Shown in pieces: positions 46,279 to 55,110 of a stretch of 64,000 nt of DNA. The notes below the pieces were generated by a model. That model worked only from the letters and a program-made list of their open reading frames with translations. It was not told where the DNA came from and ran no database searches. Source of the stretch: Acidobacteriota bacterium (GTDB lineage Bacteria; Acidobacteriota; Terriglobia; Terriglobales; Acidobacteriaceae); assembly GCA_003225555.1 (NCBI GenBank), contig QIAM01000065.1, positions 1 to 64,000 on the forward strand, written 5' to 3'. The position numbers and the translations under genes are program-made. How positions within the stretch are numbered: the first letter of the stretch is position 1; the number at the start of each line of letters is the position of its first letter.

Positions 46279-47447
46279 CCCTTCCCAGCTTTTGCACCGC
46301 TTAATTCGACCGGAACCTGCTCCACAATCTCAATCCCAAACCCCTCCAGCGCAGCAACCTTCTTCGGACGGTTCGTAAGCAGACGGATTCGCCTCAAATT
46401 CAGATCGGAAAGAATCTGCGCTCCGATGCCGATTTCGCGCTGCGTTTGTCTTTCGTTGTCGAGCTGGGAAGGTAGTTTGCTGCTGCCGCGGTGGAAGCTC
46501 AGCGCATTGCGCTCCCCAGCGCGCTCGATGGAAAATCCCTTGGAAGTCTGGTGAAGATAAATCAGTGCACCGCGTCCCGCCGCGGAGATGCGCCGCAGTG
46601 CGCCGTCCAGCGTGGCATGGCATTCGCATCCCGTCGAGCCGAACACGTCGCCCATCAGGCAGTGCGCATGCATGCGCACCAGCACGGGAGAATCGCTGTG
46701 CTCAACATCTCCGCGAATCAAGGCAACGTGCGATTCGCCGCCGTCAATCTCGCTCTCGTACGCGATGAGGCGGAACTCCCCGAAATGCGTATTTACTAGG
46801 GCCTCGCCCACCCGATGCACATAGCGCTCGTGGGCCATGCGGTAGCGAATGAGTTCGGCCACGGTCAGCATCTTGAGCTTGTGCTCGCGACAGAACTCGG
46901 TCAGGTCGGCGATACGGGCCATGCTCCCATCGTCCTTCATGATTTCGCAGATGATTCCGGCTGGAACCATCCCCGCCAGTCGCGCCAGATCGACCGAAGC
47001 CTCAGTCTGCCCGGCTCGCACCAGGACGCCGCCCTTCCGCGCCCGGAGAGGGAACACATGCCCGGGACGCGCCAGGTCGGCGGGCTTGGTAGCAGGATCA
47101 ATCGCAACCTGGATGGTACGGGCCCGGTCATGGGCCGAAATGCCGGTCGTGACACCGGTTCGCGCGTCAATTGCCTCGCAGAACGCGGTCCCGTATTGAG
47201 AAGTGTTTTCCGCGGACATGGGCCCAAGACGCAGGTGTTCGAGGCGCTCCTCGGTCATGGTCAGGCAGACCAGTCCGCGCCCATACTTGGCCATGAAGTT
47301 GATGGCCTCGGGAGTAACTTTCTCCGCGGCCAGAGTCAGATCACCTTCGTTTTCACGATCCTCGTCGTCGACAATGACGATCATGCGTCCTGCGCGGAAT
47401 TCCTCGATCGCGTCGGGAACGTTGCTGAATGGCGATTCGGGGCTCAT
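46275..47447 (-). CDS. ribB: RibBA-like 3,4-dihydroxy-2-butanone-4-phosphate synthase with degenerate GTP cyclohydrolase II
   Basis: The first 200 residues are canonical Rib[31 protein letters not shown] and [25 protein letters not shown]. It makes the four-carbon unit of riboflavin. The second half has the GCH2 fold and zinc Cys ([16 protein letters not shown]), but the catalytic QEGRGIGL is replaced by [10 protein letters not shown], the DTVEAN segment is absent and the DxRxYG aspartate is a Thr. So GTP cyclohydrolase activity is unlikely, and another RibA would be needed. Confidence 0.85.
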   Translation of the reverse strand: MSPESPFSNVPDAIEEFRAGRMIVIVDDEDRENEGDLTLAAEKVTPEAINFMAKYGRGLVCLTMTEERLEHLRLGPMSAENTSQYGTAFCEAIDARTGVTTGISAHDRARTIQVAIDPATKPADLARPGHVFPLRARKGGVLVRAGQTEASVDLARLAGMVPAGIICEIMKDDGSMARIADLTEFCREHKLKMLTVAELIRYRMAHERYVHRVGEALVNTHFGEFRLIAYESEIDGGESHVALIRGDVEHSDSPVLVRMHAHCLMGDVFGSTGCECHATLDGALRRISAAGRGALIYLHQTSKGFSIERAGERNALSFHRGSSKLPSQLDNERQTQREIGIGAQILSDLNLRRIRLLTNRPKKVAALEGFGIEIVEQVPVELSGAKAGKG

Positions 47448-47533
47448 CCTGAGCGCGATTGTAGCAAAAGGAGCCCTACGAAATCGTATCGAGTCAGGAC
47501 AACGCCCGTAGGTTGACAGTGATCTTATCCGGA

Positions 47534-48289
47534 CTAGCTAAGAACCAGTGCCACCGAAAGTGCGGCAATCAACAACTTGACGAGCCATCCCATTGCGTAG
47601 GAGGCCGCAATCGGAGCAGACAATTTCATCCAGATGCTGTTAGCGACGAGCATCGGCAGAGGCGCCACGAACACATAGCCACTGCCAACCCGAAAGTTGA
47701 GCGATAGGACAAGAGGTGGTGGTGAACGCAGACGAAGTCAAACACGCCGCAAGTGAGGAAGGGTAGCGCGGTCGACCACGCAATCGCTTTCGACTCTCCC
47801 TTGGCCCCCAGGAAACCGCCAGATTTCTGGGTGTCTGTCGAAGCGCTTATATAGAAGATCGCCCATGAAGAGCCAATCCGTCATGGACGACACGATTCCG
47901 CCGGTAATACCGCGAGTGCGAAGCGAGTCCAACTCATAGGCGCTCCGTCGGAGACTGTAGCCTACACTCGGTATCAAACAGCGCCACTTCGGCAGAAAAC
48001 TTGCCCAGGCAGGAAGGTTCAAGCGCCGAGTTCCCGCTCGGCACCGCGAAACAGAGCGCGCAGAGTCCGGATTATCCCAGCCGATCAGCATGATGATCAT
48101 GAGGGCAAATGCTGCTGCAATCGTCCCCGCTATGTAAAGTTGTCGCTTCGCCAGCCAGGTCAGACCTGCCGCCAGAACATCCTCAGCCAGGCTGAGCATG
48201 ACGTTGGAAAACGCGGAAACGGTAGAGGGAAAGACAATCAGAGCCAGGCAAAGAACAACCGATCGCTTACTTGCGCACATCAAAAACAT
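47534..48289 (-). pseudogene. Decayed membrane protein gene
   Basis: The minus strand begins with a membrane-type start (MFLMCASKRSVVLCLALIVF, then LIGWDN). It continues through WLFMGDLLYKRFDRHPEIWRF. The expected continuation (GGFLGAKGESKAIAWSTALP) is in another frame, and the last helix (MGWLVKLLIAALSVALVLS) in a third. At least two frameshifts, near 47815 and 47690. The protein family is not recognised; the ending looks like a four-span membrane protein. Confidence 0.55.
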
Positions 48290-48324
48290 CCTGTGCGCAA
48301 TAGTGTAGGGCGGACGTTGGATGC

Positions 48325-48349
48325 AAAAAACGAAGGCCGGGTATCCCGG
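48325..48349 (-). terminator. Weak intrinsic terminator after the M48 gene
   Basis: On the minus strand CCGGGATACCCGG (5-bp stem) is followed a few bases later by TTTTTT. It lies about 80-100 bases after the M48 stop. The stem is short and the T run is 6 bases away, so the call is tentative. Confidence 0.3.
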
Positions 48350-48427
48350 AAGGATGTTCCGGATCCCAGCCCACGTCTTCCATCAACTTGTGGTTAGATT
48401 CTAAGTTCGAACCCTGCTCGCTGTCCG

Positions 48428-50206
48428 TTAGTTGCCGGTGTTCGAAGCTGCGGTTGTCGGAGCGGCAGCCGGCGCCTGATTCCCAGCCCCAAATCGCGCC
48501 AACCGAGGGAAGAACGGCGTGACTTCAAACGGCATCTTGTCGCGCGCCGAGGTGATCGCGACCGGAGCCGTCTTCACCATCTCCGCCTTGTCGTCCCACG
48601 GATTGATCTTCACGCGCCCGCCCAACGGCAGGGCCGCGATCTGATCCAGTTTGTTCATATCGAGCGCCGGACCCTGCGTTGCCAGAGCGCTCAGCCGGTT
48701 GACTGCGCCTGCCTCGGCCAGCGGATTTCCCAAGTGCGTGGTCAGCAGCGCGTTAAGCTGCCCCGCACGTATCTGCAGCATCTTGAGGAACAGCCCGACG
48801 TTGTCTAACTTCTGTGCGTAAGGCGAGTTCTTCAGAAGATCCACAGCCTTTTTGTCGGCCGCCTGCTCTTCTTCCGGGATGTGCTTGAAGCCCAGGTTCT
48901 GATACGTGGAATCATCCGAGAACAGCATGCGGTCGTTGAAGGCATACTTGCTGCCCAGATTGTGTCCGAGCACGATGTGCGCCAGTTCATGCGATAGAAC
49001 AGCCGCAAGGCTGGCCTCATCCGGAAGCACGTCCACCAGGCCACGGCTGATGACAATGGTGTTGCCCACGCTGAAAGTCTCCAGGGGCGCCGTCAGCAGC
49101 ACGCGCGTGCGCACCGGCCGCGGCAGATCGATGTTGTTGGTGACCTCCAGGTTGTTGACCACGGTCTGGAGAATCCGGTCCACGTCGCCTTCAGGCGCGA
49201 CCAGCCCCGCACCGGTCAGACGCTCAATAACGTTGTCTTCCGCCTGCTGCTGCCATACTCGCTCAGCCTGCAGGGGAGACGCGTCTTGCGCCGTCGGACT
49301 CTCGTCCTTCACCGAGTCCACGCGGATCTGAGTCAATTCGTCGGCCTCGCCACCCTTCTTAAGGTCATAGCCCCAGATGCGCGTCTGCGCTTTAAAGGCC
49401 AGCCTGTTCTTTACTCCAGCGCTGAAGTCGCCTTCTTCGCTGTAAATATAGGACGGGACCCAATATCCCGGCACCAGATTCAGGCGCCAGCTATCCATGT
49501 GGAAGAAAAACGTATTCCGCCCCGCGCGACTGTACGTTCCATTCAAACGCACAATGTTGAAATCCTGATCCTCAACCCAGATGCGCCCCAGGAAGCGGCC
49601 TCTGCCCGCGTCCTTTTTCGGCGTAATGTCAAACACCAGGCAACGCACGTCGCCCAGGAACTCGCGCCGCACGTAGTGAAAGTCGTAGTGCGCGCGGTCG
49701 AAGTCGGTGCGGTCCGCATAAACCATCCAGGAAAAGCCCATGGGCTGGTACTGCACCTTGTAGAGCTTCTGGAAGCCGCCCAGCAGGCGGTTCTGCATGG
49801 TCTTTTCTTGTTCTTTCAGATAGTCCGTACGATCCGCGGTCTCGCCCATATCCATGCGGCCGAGGAAATAGCGGTCGTCGCTCGGAACCGGACCCAGCTG
49901 GGGATCCGCCGTCAGATTCTGCAGATAGGTCTCGACCACGGGCGTGCGGTTCGCCAGCATCTTGATCAGCCCGTGCTCCCGTTCGATGAACAGGTTCACC
50001 ACCTGGTCCATGGTCGTGGGCGTTGCCACGGGCGGCGGAGGCGCCTGCGTCGGCTGCGGAGCCGGTGCACTCGCTTGCGGTTGTGCCGTCTGTGTGGCAT
50101 CGTTCGCCGCCGGCTGTGCGGACGGTTGTGGTCCCCCCGCTTGCTGCGCGGCTGCGCTCATCGCTACCAGCAGAGCCGCGGTTGTCATCCAGTTCCAGGT
50201 TCGCAT
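48428..50206 (-). CDS. M48-family metalloprotease
   Basis: The ATG at 50206 follows GGAGATGAG and gives a signal peptide (WMTTAALLVAMSAAAQQ) and a Pro/Gln/Ala-rich linker. The zinc site is LSHELAHIVLGH (HExxH), with a downstream Glu candidate (EEEQAADKKAVDLL). The N-terminal about 250 residues resemble an outer-membrane lipoprotein carrier-like beta domain. The protein (592 aa) is likely periplasmic and acts in envelope quality control. Confidence 0.82.
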   Translation of the reverse strand: MRTWNWMTTAALLVAMSAAAQQAGGPQPSAQPAANDATQTAQPQASAPAPQPTQAPPPPVATPTTMDQVVNLFIEREHGLIKMLANRTPVVETYLQNLTADPQLGPVPSDDRYFLGRMDMGETADRTDYLKEQEKTMQNRLLGGFQKLYKVQYQPMGFSWMVYADRTDFDRAHYDFHYVRREFLGDVRCLVFDITPKKDAGRGRFLGRIWVEDQDFNIVRLNGTYSRAGRNTFFFHMDSWRLNLVPGYWVPSYIYSEEGDFSAGVKNRLAFKAQTRIWGYDLKKGGEADELTQIRVDSVKDESPTAQDASPLQAERVWQQQAEDNVIERLTGAGLVAPEGDVDRILQTVVNNLEVTNNIDLPRPVRTRVLLTAPLETFSVGNTIVISRGLVDVLPDEASLAAVLSHELAHIVLGHNLGSKYAFNDRMLFSDDSTYQNLGFKHIPEEEQAADKKAVDLLKNSPYAQKLDNVGLFLKMLQIRAGQLNALLTTHLGNPLAEAGAVNRLSALATQGPALDMNKLDQIAALPLGGRVKINPWDDKAEMVKTAPVAITSARDKMPFEVTPFFPRLARFGAGNQAPAAAPTTAASNTGN

Positions 50207-50307
50207 GACTCTCATCTCCAATTTCTGTGACCCAGTTTTCTTACCCGAATCGTTGACTTCGCCAAGTTCAGCTGCGGAAACTTGCGTCTCCGTATTTCCA
50301 AAATCAT

Positions 50308-51354
50308 TTAGTACGCCATCTGGAACACGACGTGTACGATCGCCGTCGAATCCACCGGCTGCCCGTTGCGCAACGCGGGCTTGAACCGCATCTTGTTCGC
50401 CGCCGCCATCGCGGCTTCATCCAGCCCATGACCTAGACCGCGCACCACTCGGTTCACGCGTAGCGCGCCGTTGGCGCCGAAATTGACTTCCAACAGCACT
50501 TCGCCTTCCAGCTTCAGACTGCGCGCTTCATCCGTGTATGCCGGATTCGGCTTGTACGTAATCTCCACCGGGGTGGTTGGCGGTCCCGTTTCCAGCGGCG
50601 TCACCTTAGGCCCGCTGTTTTGCGCGACTTGCTGAGAGCCAAAGCCTCCGGTCGAAATTCCATTGCCACGCCCGTTGCTGCGTCCGTCGCCATTGCCACC
50701 CGTGGCGATGCCATTTCCAAAATCGGCGCTGGCCACTGTTCCTTTAATTCCTTTTGCCCCCCCCGTTCCGTTGCCCTGTCCCGGGCCGACCGGCATGTCA
50801 AAGCCTCCGGCTGCGGCCGCGTAGAGCTTCGCGCCCTGCTTGCCTTCGCCCTTCAGGCCATTAGGATCGCCAAAGCCACCGGTCTGCACCTTCTGCACAG
50901 CCGCATTCACCGTCGGAACTTGCGAGCTGCCGGCATTGAAATCTCCCGTATGCACCAGCTGCGGACGCGCTCCGCCTGCCGCCACCATCTTCAGCTGCGG
51001 AGCCGCAAACTGGTTTACCACTACCTTCGGAGCATCTTCCGGCCGGAGCGGTTCGCGCCTCACCTCGCGCGGAACCACCAGCTTCGGTTGCTCGAACACT
51101 GGCAACCTCACCGCGGGCAGCAGCTTCTTCATCGGCGGAGGCCGCTTGATCGGCTCCGGTACCGGCCTCAGGGCCGGCATGGGAATCAGCTCGGTCACGT
51201 GGTAGTGCCTCAGCTCCAGCCGTTCCGGTATCAGTAAATTGAGATTGATGGCGATCAGTAACAGCAGCACCACCAGGCTGTAGCTGGCTGCCAACGCACG
51301 CCGGTTAATCTTGCGTTCGGGCAGCAGTCCTAATTGAAATCCACGTTGAGCCAT
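50308..51354 (-). CDS. TonB-family energy transducer
   Basis: The ATG at 51354 is supported by GGAGAG. The protein has a basic cytoplasmic N-terminus, one span (SLVVLLLLIAINLNLL), a Pro/Arg-rich periplasmic region, a Gly/Asn-rich stretch and a C-terminal TonB domain (PNPAYTDEARSLKLEGEVLL, then MRFKPALRNGQPV). It would couple the proton motive force to outer-membrane transporters such as the receptor at 57395. No exbB or exbD lies next to it. Confidence 0.85.
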   Translation of the reverse strand: MAQRGFQLGLLPERKINRRALAASYSLVVLLLLIAINLNLLIPERLELRHYHVTELIPMPALRPVPEPIKRPPPMKKLLPAVRLPVFEQPKLVVPREVRREPLRPEDAPKVVVNQFAAPQLKMVAAGGARPQLVHTGDFNAGSSQVPTVNAAVQKVQTGGFGDPNGLKGEGKQGAKLYAAAAGGFDMPVGPGQGNGTGGAKGIKGTVASADFGNGIATGGNGDGRSNGRGNGISTGGFGSQQVAQNSGPKVTPLETGPPTTPVEITYKPNPAYTDEARSLKLEGEVLLEVNFGANGALRVNRVVRGLGHGLDEAAMAAANKMRFKPALRNGQPVDSTAIVHVVFQMAY

Positions 51355-51746
51355 TGCATTTCTCTCCATGGGGACCCAGCGGGGAGAGGCCGGGACTTGG
51401 AGTCTCAAAAATACGGGAGATAGGACAGGGGGTAAACGTGTCCACGGCTCTTGACCTTAGGTAACCAGGCAGATGACGCTTTCGGGAAACAGCCCAAAAC
51501 AGGCGAGGGGCGCGCCGTACGACCGATAAAACTCGGAACTGGCGGCAAGAACAGCCGCAAACACCCAAAACTGCACGTATTTGAAAATGGGGATTGGCGT
51601 TCCGACTTTCGGCAACATCCGGTGATTGCTGCTATCGGGAATGACGCCGTTCCTCAGGCAAAGTGAAGAGCCTGCCGGTGAGTAACTTTGGTCTCAAGCT
51701 GACAGGTTCTGGTTTGTTGGGCCGGCTGTCGCACACTTTCCCGGAT
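51355..51746. other. Intergenic stretch without recognisable gene
   Basis: About 390 bases between the TonB gene and the DUF1080 gene, both on the minus strand. I see no coding frame with family similarity, no RNA gene and no clear repeat. It probably holds the TonB promoter. Confidence 0.5.
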
Positions 51747-52415
51747 CTACTTAGATAGAGGCTCTATCGAAACTTCCTTGAAGTAAACCTGGGACCCGGG
51801 ATGGTTTTGAAGACCGATGTAGCCCGAGTCCTGCCGCCGCCCGCGATCGGGATCAGAAGATCTGGGATGTTTCGGTGGCACTGGCTGTCCCTCCGTAAAG
51901 TCGGTGACTTTTATCCCGTTGAGATACACAATCGTGCGCGGCCCATCAATCGTTATCTTCAAAAGATTCCACTCGCCAATTGGCTTGATCGGGCGCGCCA
52001 GAGCTTTTGTGAACGTGTAAAGCACGCCGGTGCATGAATAATCGTCGGGCCAGTCGCCAATTTCAACCTCGTAACCCCGGTTGACCGGCATCCACGGCTC
52101 TGTTGGCGGTTTAGGTATGCGAATGAAGACTCCAGAATCTGATTGCTTCCCAGGGAGCTTGAAGACAACGCGAATAGTCGCATGTCCAATCTTTTCGTGC
52201 GCGTACCAAAGCAGACCCATTCCACCGCGTGTCTTCATCATCCCGTTTTCTACAACGAAAGAGCCGGGACCGACGTGTTGCCAGCCGTCAAGGTCCTTTC
52301 CATTAAACAAAGCCCGCTTCGAATCTTGAGCCCATAGGGCAGGCGTAATCGCGACGATGAACAAGGCCATCGCCATTCCAAGCGTATTAGACTTCCGCCA
52401 ATAGCCTGGGATCAT
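51747..52415 (-). CDS. DUF1080 (3-keto-disaccharide hydrolase) domain protein
   Basis: The 222-residue protein has a signal peptide ending PALWAQDSK and a lectin-like jelly roll: LFNGKDLDGWQHVGPGSF, then FKLPGKQSDSGVFIRIP and RDSGYIGLQNHPG-like QDSGYIGLQNHPGSQV. Members hydrolyse 3-keto-glycosides made by glycoside 3-dehydrogenases. Its position next to the GSU3/GMC pair on the other strand supports that role. The ribosome site is GAGAAGGG. Confidence 0.85.
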   Translation of the reverse strand: MIPGYWRKSNTLGMAMALFIVAITPALWAQDSKRALFNGKDLDGWQHVGPGSFVVENGMMKTRGGMGLLWYAHEKIGHATIRVVFKLPGKQSDSGVFIRIPKPPTEPWMPVNRGYEVEIGDWPDDYSCTGVLYTFTKALARPIKPIGEWNLLKITIDGPRTIVYLNGIKVTDFTEGQPVPPKHPRSSDPDRGRRQDSGYIGLQNHPGSQVYFKEVSIEPLSK

Positions 52416-52649
52416 TGGCCCTTCTCATGTTGATGACGGCTCCATGAATCAGTATCACGGGGTATGACATCGAGCGTCAATCTGCGCATGGCTCGATTGA
52501 TCCGCAACAATTGGCATTTTGCATGCATGCCGGGTACTGTCTTAAACACCTAAGCCACTACCGCATGCCGCCCTTGCTTGACACCGCATTCCGGGCGGTG
52601 CTACAAGGCGCAAAGCACCCGCAACCAGCGACTGCATCAGGAGTTTCGA

Positions 52650-53354
52650 ATGGGCGGACAAGGAATGGAGCGTCGGGAAATCCTCCGCTTCATCGGCATT
52701 GCGTCTGTGGCTGCGACCTTTCCTGGATTCCATCAATGGGTGTTCGCTTGCGCCCATCATCAGGCACCGACTGCCTCGGCGACTAATACAAGTGCTTACA
52801 ACCCGCTTTTTTTCTCTCCCCAACAATTCAAAATGGTTGAGCATCTCGCCGAGATGATCATCCCGGAAGACGACACTCCAGGAGCAAAGACGGCGGGCGT
52901 GGCGGAGTTCATCGATTTCATGGTGGCCAACCGAGTTCCGGTGAGTGCATCCCGCGACGTTCGTTCGACCGAGGATGCCATTGAATTAGGAAATGAGACG
53001 CAACGCCGGTTTCTGGCAGGGCTCTCCTGGATGAATGCACGCAGCCATTCAGAATTTGGCCGAGAGTTCATGGACTGCACTCGCGAACAGGAGAACGCTC
53101 TGCTAGAGGAACTGGCTTACAAGGCGAAGTTCAAGCCCACGATGGAGAGTGGTCGCGCGTTCTTTCAGATGATGCGGGATTACACGGTAGTCGGTTACTA
53201 CACAACCCAGATTGGATTAGAGAGCCTGGGTTATCCCGGGCTGCGGACAGTATGGCCAAGGATGCCCGGCTGCCCGCATCGTGATGATCCCGAACACGCG
53301 AATCTTCGTGAACCGGAAAGTCCCGGTGCTTCGACTCCAACCGGCGAGAACTAG
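52650..53354 (+). CDS. Gluconate 2-dehydrogenase subunit 3-like small subunit (Tat-exported)
   Basis: The ATG at 52650 follows CAGGAG. A twin-arginine signal (RREILRFIGIASVAATFPG) precedes the PF13618-type domain: FFSPQQFKMVEHLAEMIIPEDDTPGAKTAGVAEFID and MMRDYTVVGYYT, given in part. Such subunits carry the GMC partner out through Tat, piggyback. The partner gene lies 26 bases downstream. This pairing matches bacterial glucoside 3-dehydrogenases. Confidence 0.82.
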   Translation: MGGQGMERREILRFIGIASVAATFPGFHQWVFACAHHQAPTASATNTSAYNPLFFSPQQFKMVEHLAEMIIPEDDTPGAKTAGVAEFIDFMVANRVPVSASRDVRSTEDAIELGNETQRRFLAGLSWMNARSHSEFGREFMDCTREQENALLEELAYKAKFKPTMESGRAFFQMMRDYTVVGYYTTQIGLESLGYPGLRTVWPRMPGCPHRDDPEHANLREPESPGASTPTGEN

Positions 53355-53380
53355 ACAGGGAAGGCCAAAGGAGGGCTGGT

Positions 53381-55078
53381 TTGACGACAAGAATCTATGA
53401 CGCAATTGTGGTAGGAACCGGCGCAGGCGGCGGTACTGCCATGAAGATCCTGTGCGAAGCAGGCCTGCAAGTGTGCGCCATCAACTCGGGTCCGCGCACC
53501 GATCCCACAGAGGATTATCGGCAGCACCGGCAAGTTTACGACCTCAAGTTTCGAGGATACGGCAATCCCCGGCGTCTCGAAGGCAAGGCGCACCAAGAGC
53601 CTTACTCGGTGGAAGAATCCGAATACAGCGAAGGCAGGGATCTGTTCGAACACGATGTTGCTTATTCCAACGCCCCTGGTACTGATTGGTATTGGAAGCG
53701 CTGCAAAGCGACCGGCGGGAAGGCCAACTTCTGGGGCCGCTCCTCGGCACGTTTCGGTGATATCGATTTCAAGGCCGCAGATCTCGATGGGTTCGGCGAG
53801 AACTGGCCGGTCGACTACGCGGAGATTTCGCGTTGGTTTTCGAAGGCCGAACGATACATGGGAGTAGCCAGCACCATTCAGAACCGGCCCAGCAATCCCG
53901 ATGGCGAGTATTTGCCACCAATGCCTTGGCGTTGCATTGATTACATTATCCAGAAGGGCGCGGAAAGGATTGGGGTTCCCTATTTGCCGGACCGCTGCGC
54001 CCAACTGACGGTCGACCACAACAATCATCCTGCGTGTCACTACTGCGGGAATTGCAGCCGTGGGTGTGATGTCGGATCCTTTTTCTCTCCCACGTGGTTC
54101 ACCATTCCGGAAGCCGAAGCCACTAAGAATCTCACGTTACTTTCGAACGCTCTGGTAAGAGGTGTGATTACTGACGAAAGCGGCTTGGCGAGAGGAGTCG
54201 CCTACATCGACCGCGGCACCCGGCAGGAAGTGGAGGTTTACGCCAAGGTGGTTGTACTTGCGGCTTCCTGCGTGGAGACCGCGCATATCATGTTGAATTC
54301 GAAGTCGCGCCACTGGCCTACGGGAATCGCGAATTCCAGCGGACAGCTCGGGCGCAATCTATGCGATCATTTGTACGGTTCCCCGGGATACGGATACTTG
54401 CCGAAGCTGCTTGGACAGCCTGCGACTCCCGACAATATTGCGGACTCTACGGTCGCCTGGATGCCGCGCTGGCAGAATTTGAAGAATCCACACGAAGAGA
54501 AATTTATCCGAGGCTACTCGGTTTACATGGGGGGCGGTTGTGGAGAGTTCCCGGGATACTACGGGCAGATCGAGGGATTCGGATCGCAATTCAAACGCGA
54601 CATCAAGCGCTATTACCCGACCGGCATCGGAGCCCTGATCCAGGCACCCTCGCTCCCCAGCCCGGCCAACTATGTCGACATTGATCCGGACAAAAAAGAC
54701 ATTTTCGGAATTCCTCAACTCCGATTTCATTTTCAATGGGGTCAGAACGAGCTCCTGATGTGGGAACACTCAAAACGGGTGATGACGGATCTCTTCAAGG
54801 CAATGGGTGGAGCGATGTGGGGTATGGACGACGAGCCTAACCGTCCAGGAACCAGTTTGCACGAAACCGGAGTATGCCGGTTTGGAAATGATTCGAAGAC
54901 GTCGGTTACGAACAAGTGGGCGCAGACTCACGACGTGCCGAATCTTTACATCTGCGACGCCAGCATCTTCCCTAGCCCGACCGATAAGACCACGACCATG
55001 CCAATCATTGCCTTTACCATGCGGACGTGTGATCGCATGCTGAACAATTTCAAGCAGGGCATTCACAAGCGCGCATAA
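53381..55078 (+). CDS. GMC-family FAD oxidoreductase (probable glycoside 3-dehydrogenase)
   Basis: The TTG start gives a dinucleotide-binding GTGAGGGTAM at residues about 12-21, and the GMC C-terminus with LHETGVCRFG (catalytic His) and PSPTDKTTTMPIIAFTMR. A cysteine set CHYCGNCSRGC could bind a 3Fe-4S cluster, as in FAD-dependent glucose dehydrogenases. At 565 residues it has the expected length. No cytochrome c gene is adjacent. The pair is likely to oxidise C3 of sugars and pass electrons to the membrane. Confidence 0.85.
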   Translation: MTTRIYDAIVVGTGAGGGTAMKILCEAGLQVCAINSGPRTDPTEDYRQHRQVYDLKFRGYGNPRRLEGKAHQEPYSVEESEYSEGRDLFEHDVAYSNAPGTDWYWKRCKATGGKANFWGRSSARFGDIDFKAADLDGFGENWPVDYAEISRWFSKAERYMGVASTIQNRPSNPDGEYLPPMPWRCIDYIIQKGAERIGVPYLPDRCAQLTVDHNNHPACHYCGNCSRGCDVGSFFSPTWFTIPEAEATKNLTLLSNALVRGVITDESGLARGVAYIDRGTRQEVEVYAKVVVLAASCVETAHIMLNSKSRHWPTGIANSSGQLGRNLCDHLYGSPGYGYLPKLLGQPATPDNIADSTVAWMPRWQNLKNPHEEKFIRGYSVYMGGGCGEFPGYYGQIEGFGSQFKRDIKRYYPTGIGALIQAPSLPSPANYVDIDPDKKDIFGIPQLRFHFQWGQNELLMWEHSKRVMTDLFKAMGGAMWGMDDEPNRPGTSLHETGVCRFGNDSKTSVTNKWAQTHDVPNLYICDASIFPSPTDKTTTMPIIAFTMRTCDRMLNNFKQGIHKRA

Positions 55079-55110
55079 GAGGTAAAAGTTGCCTTGGAGT
55101 AACACCTTCC

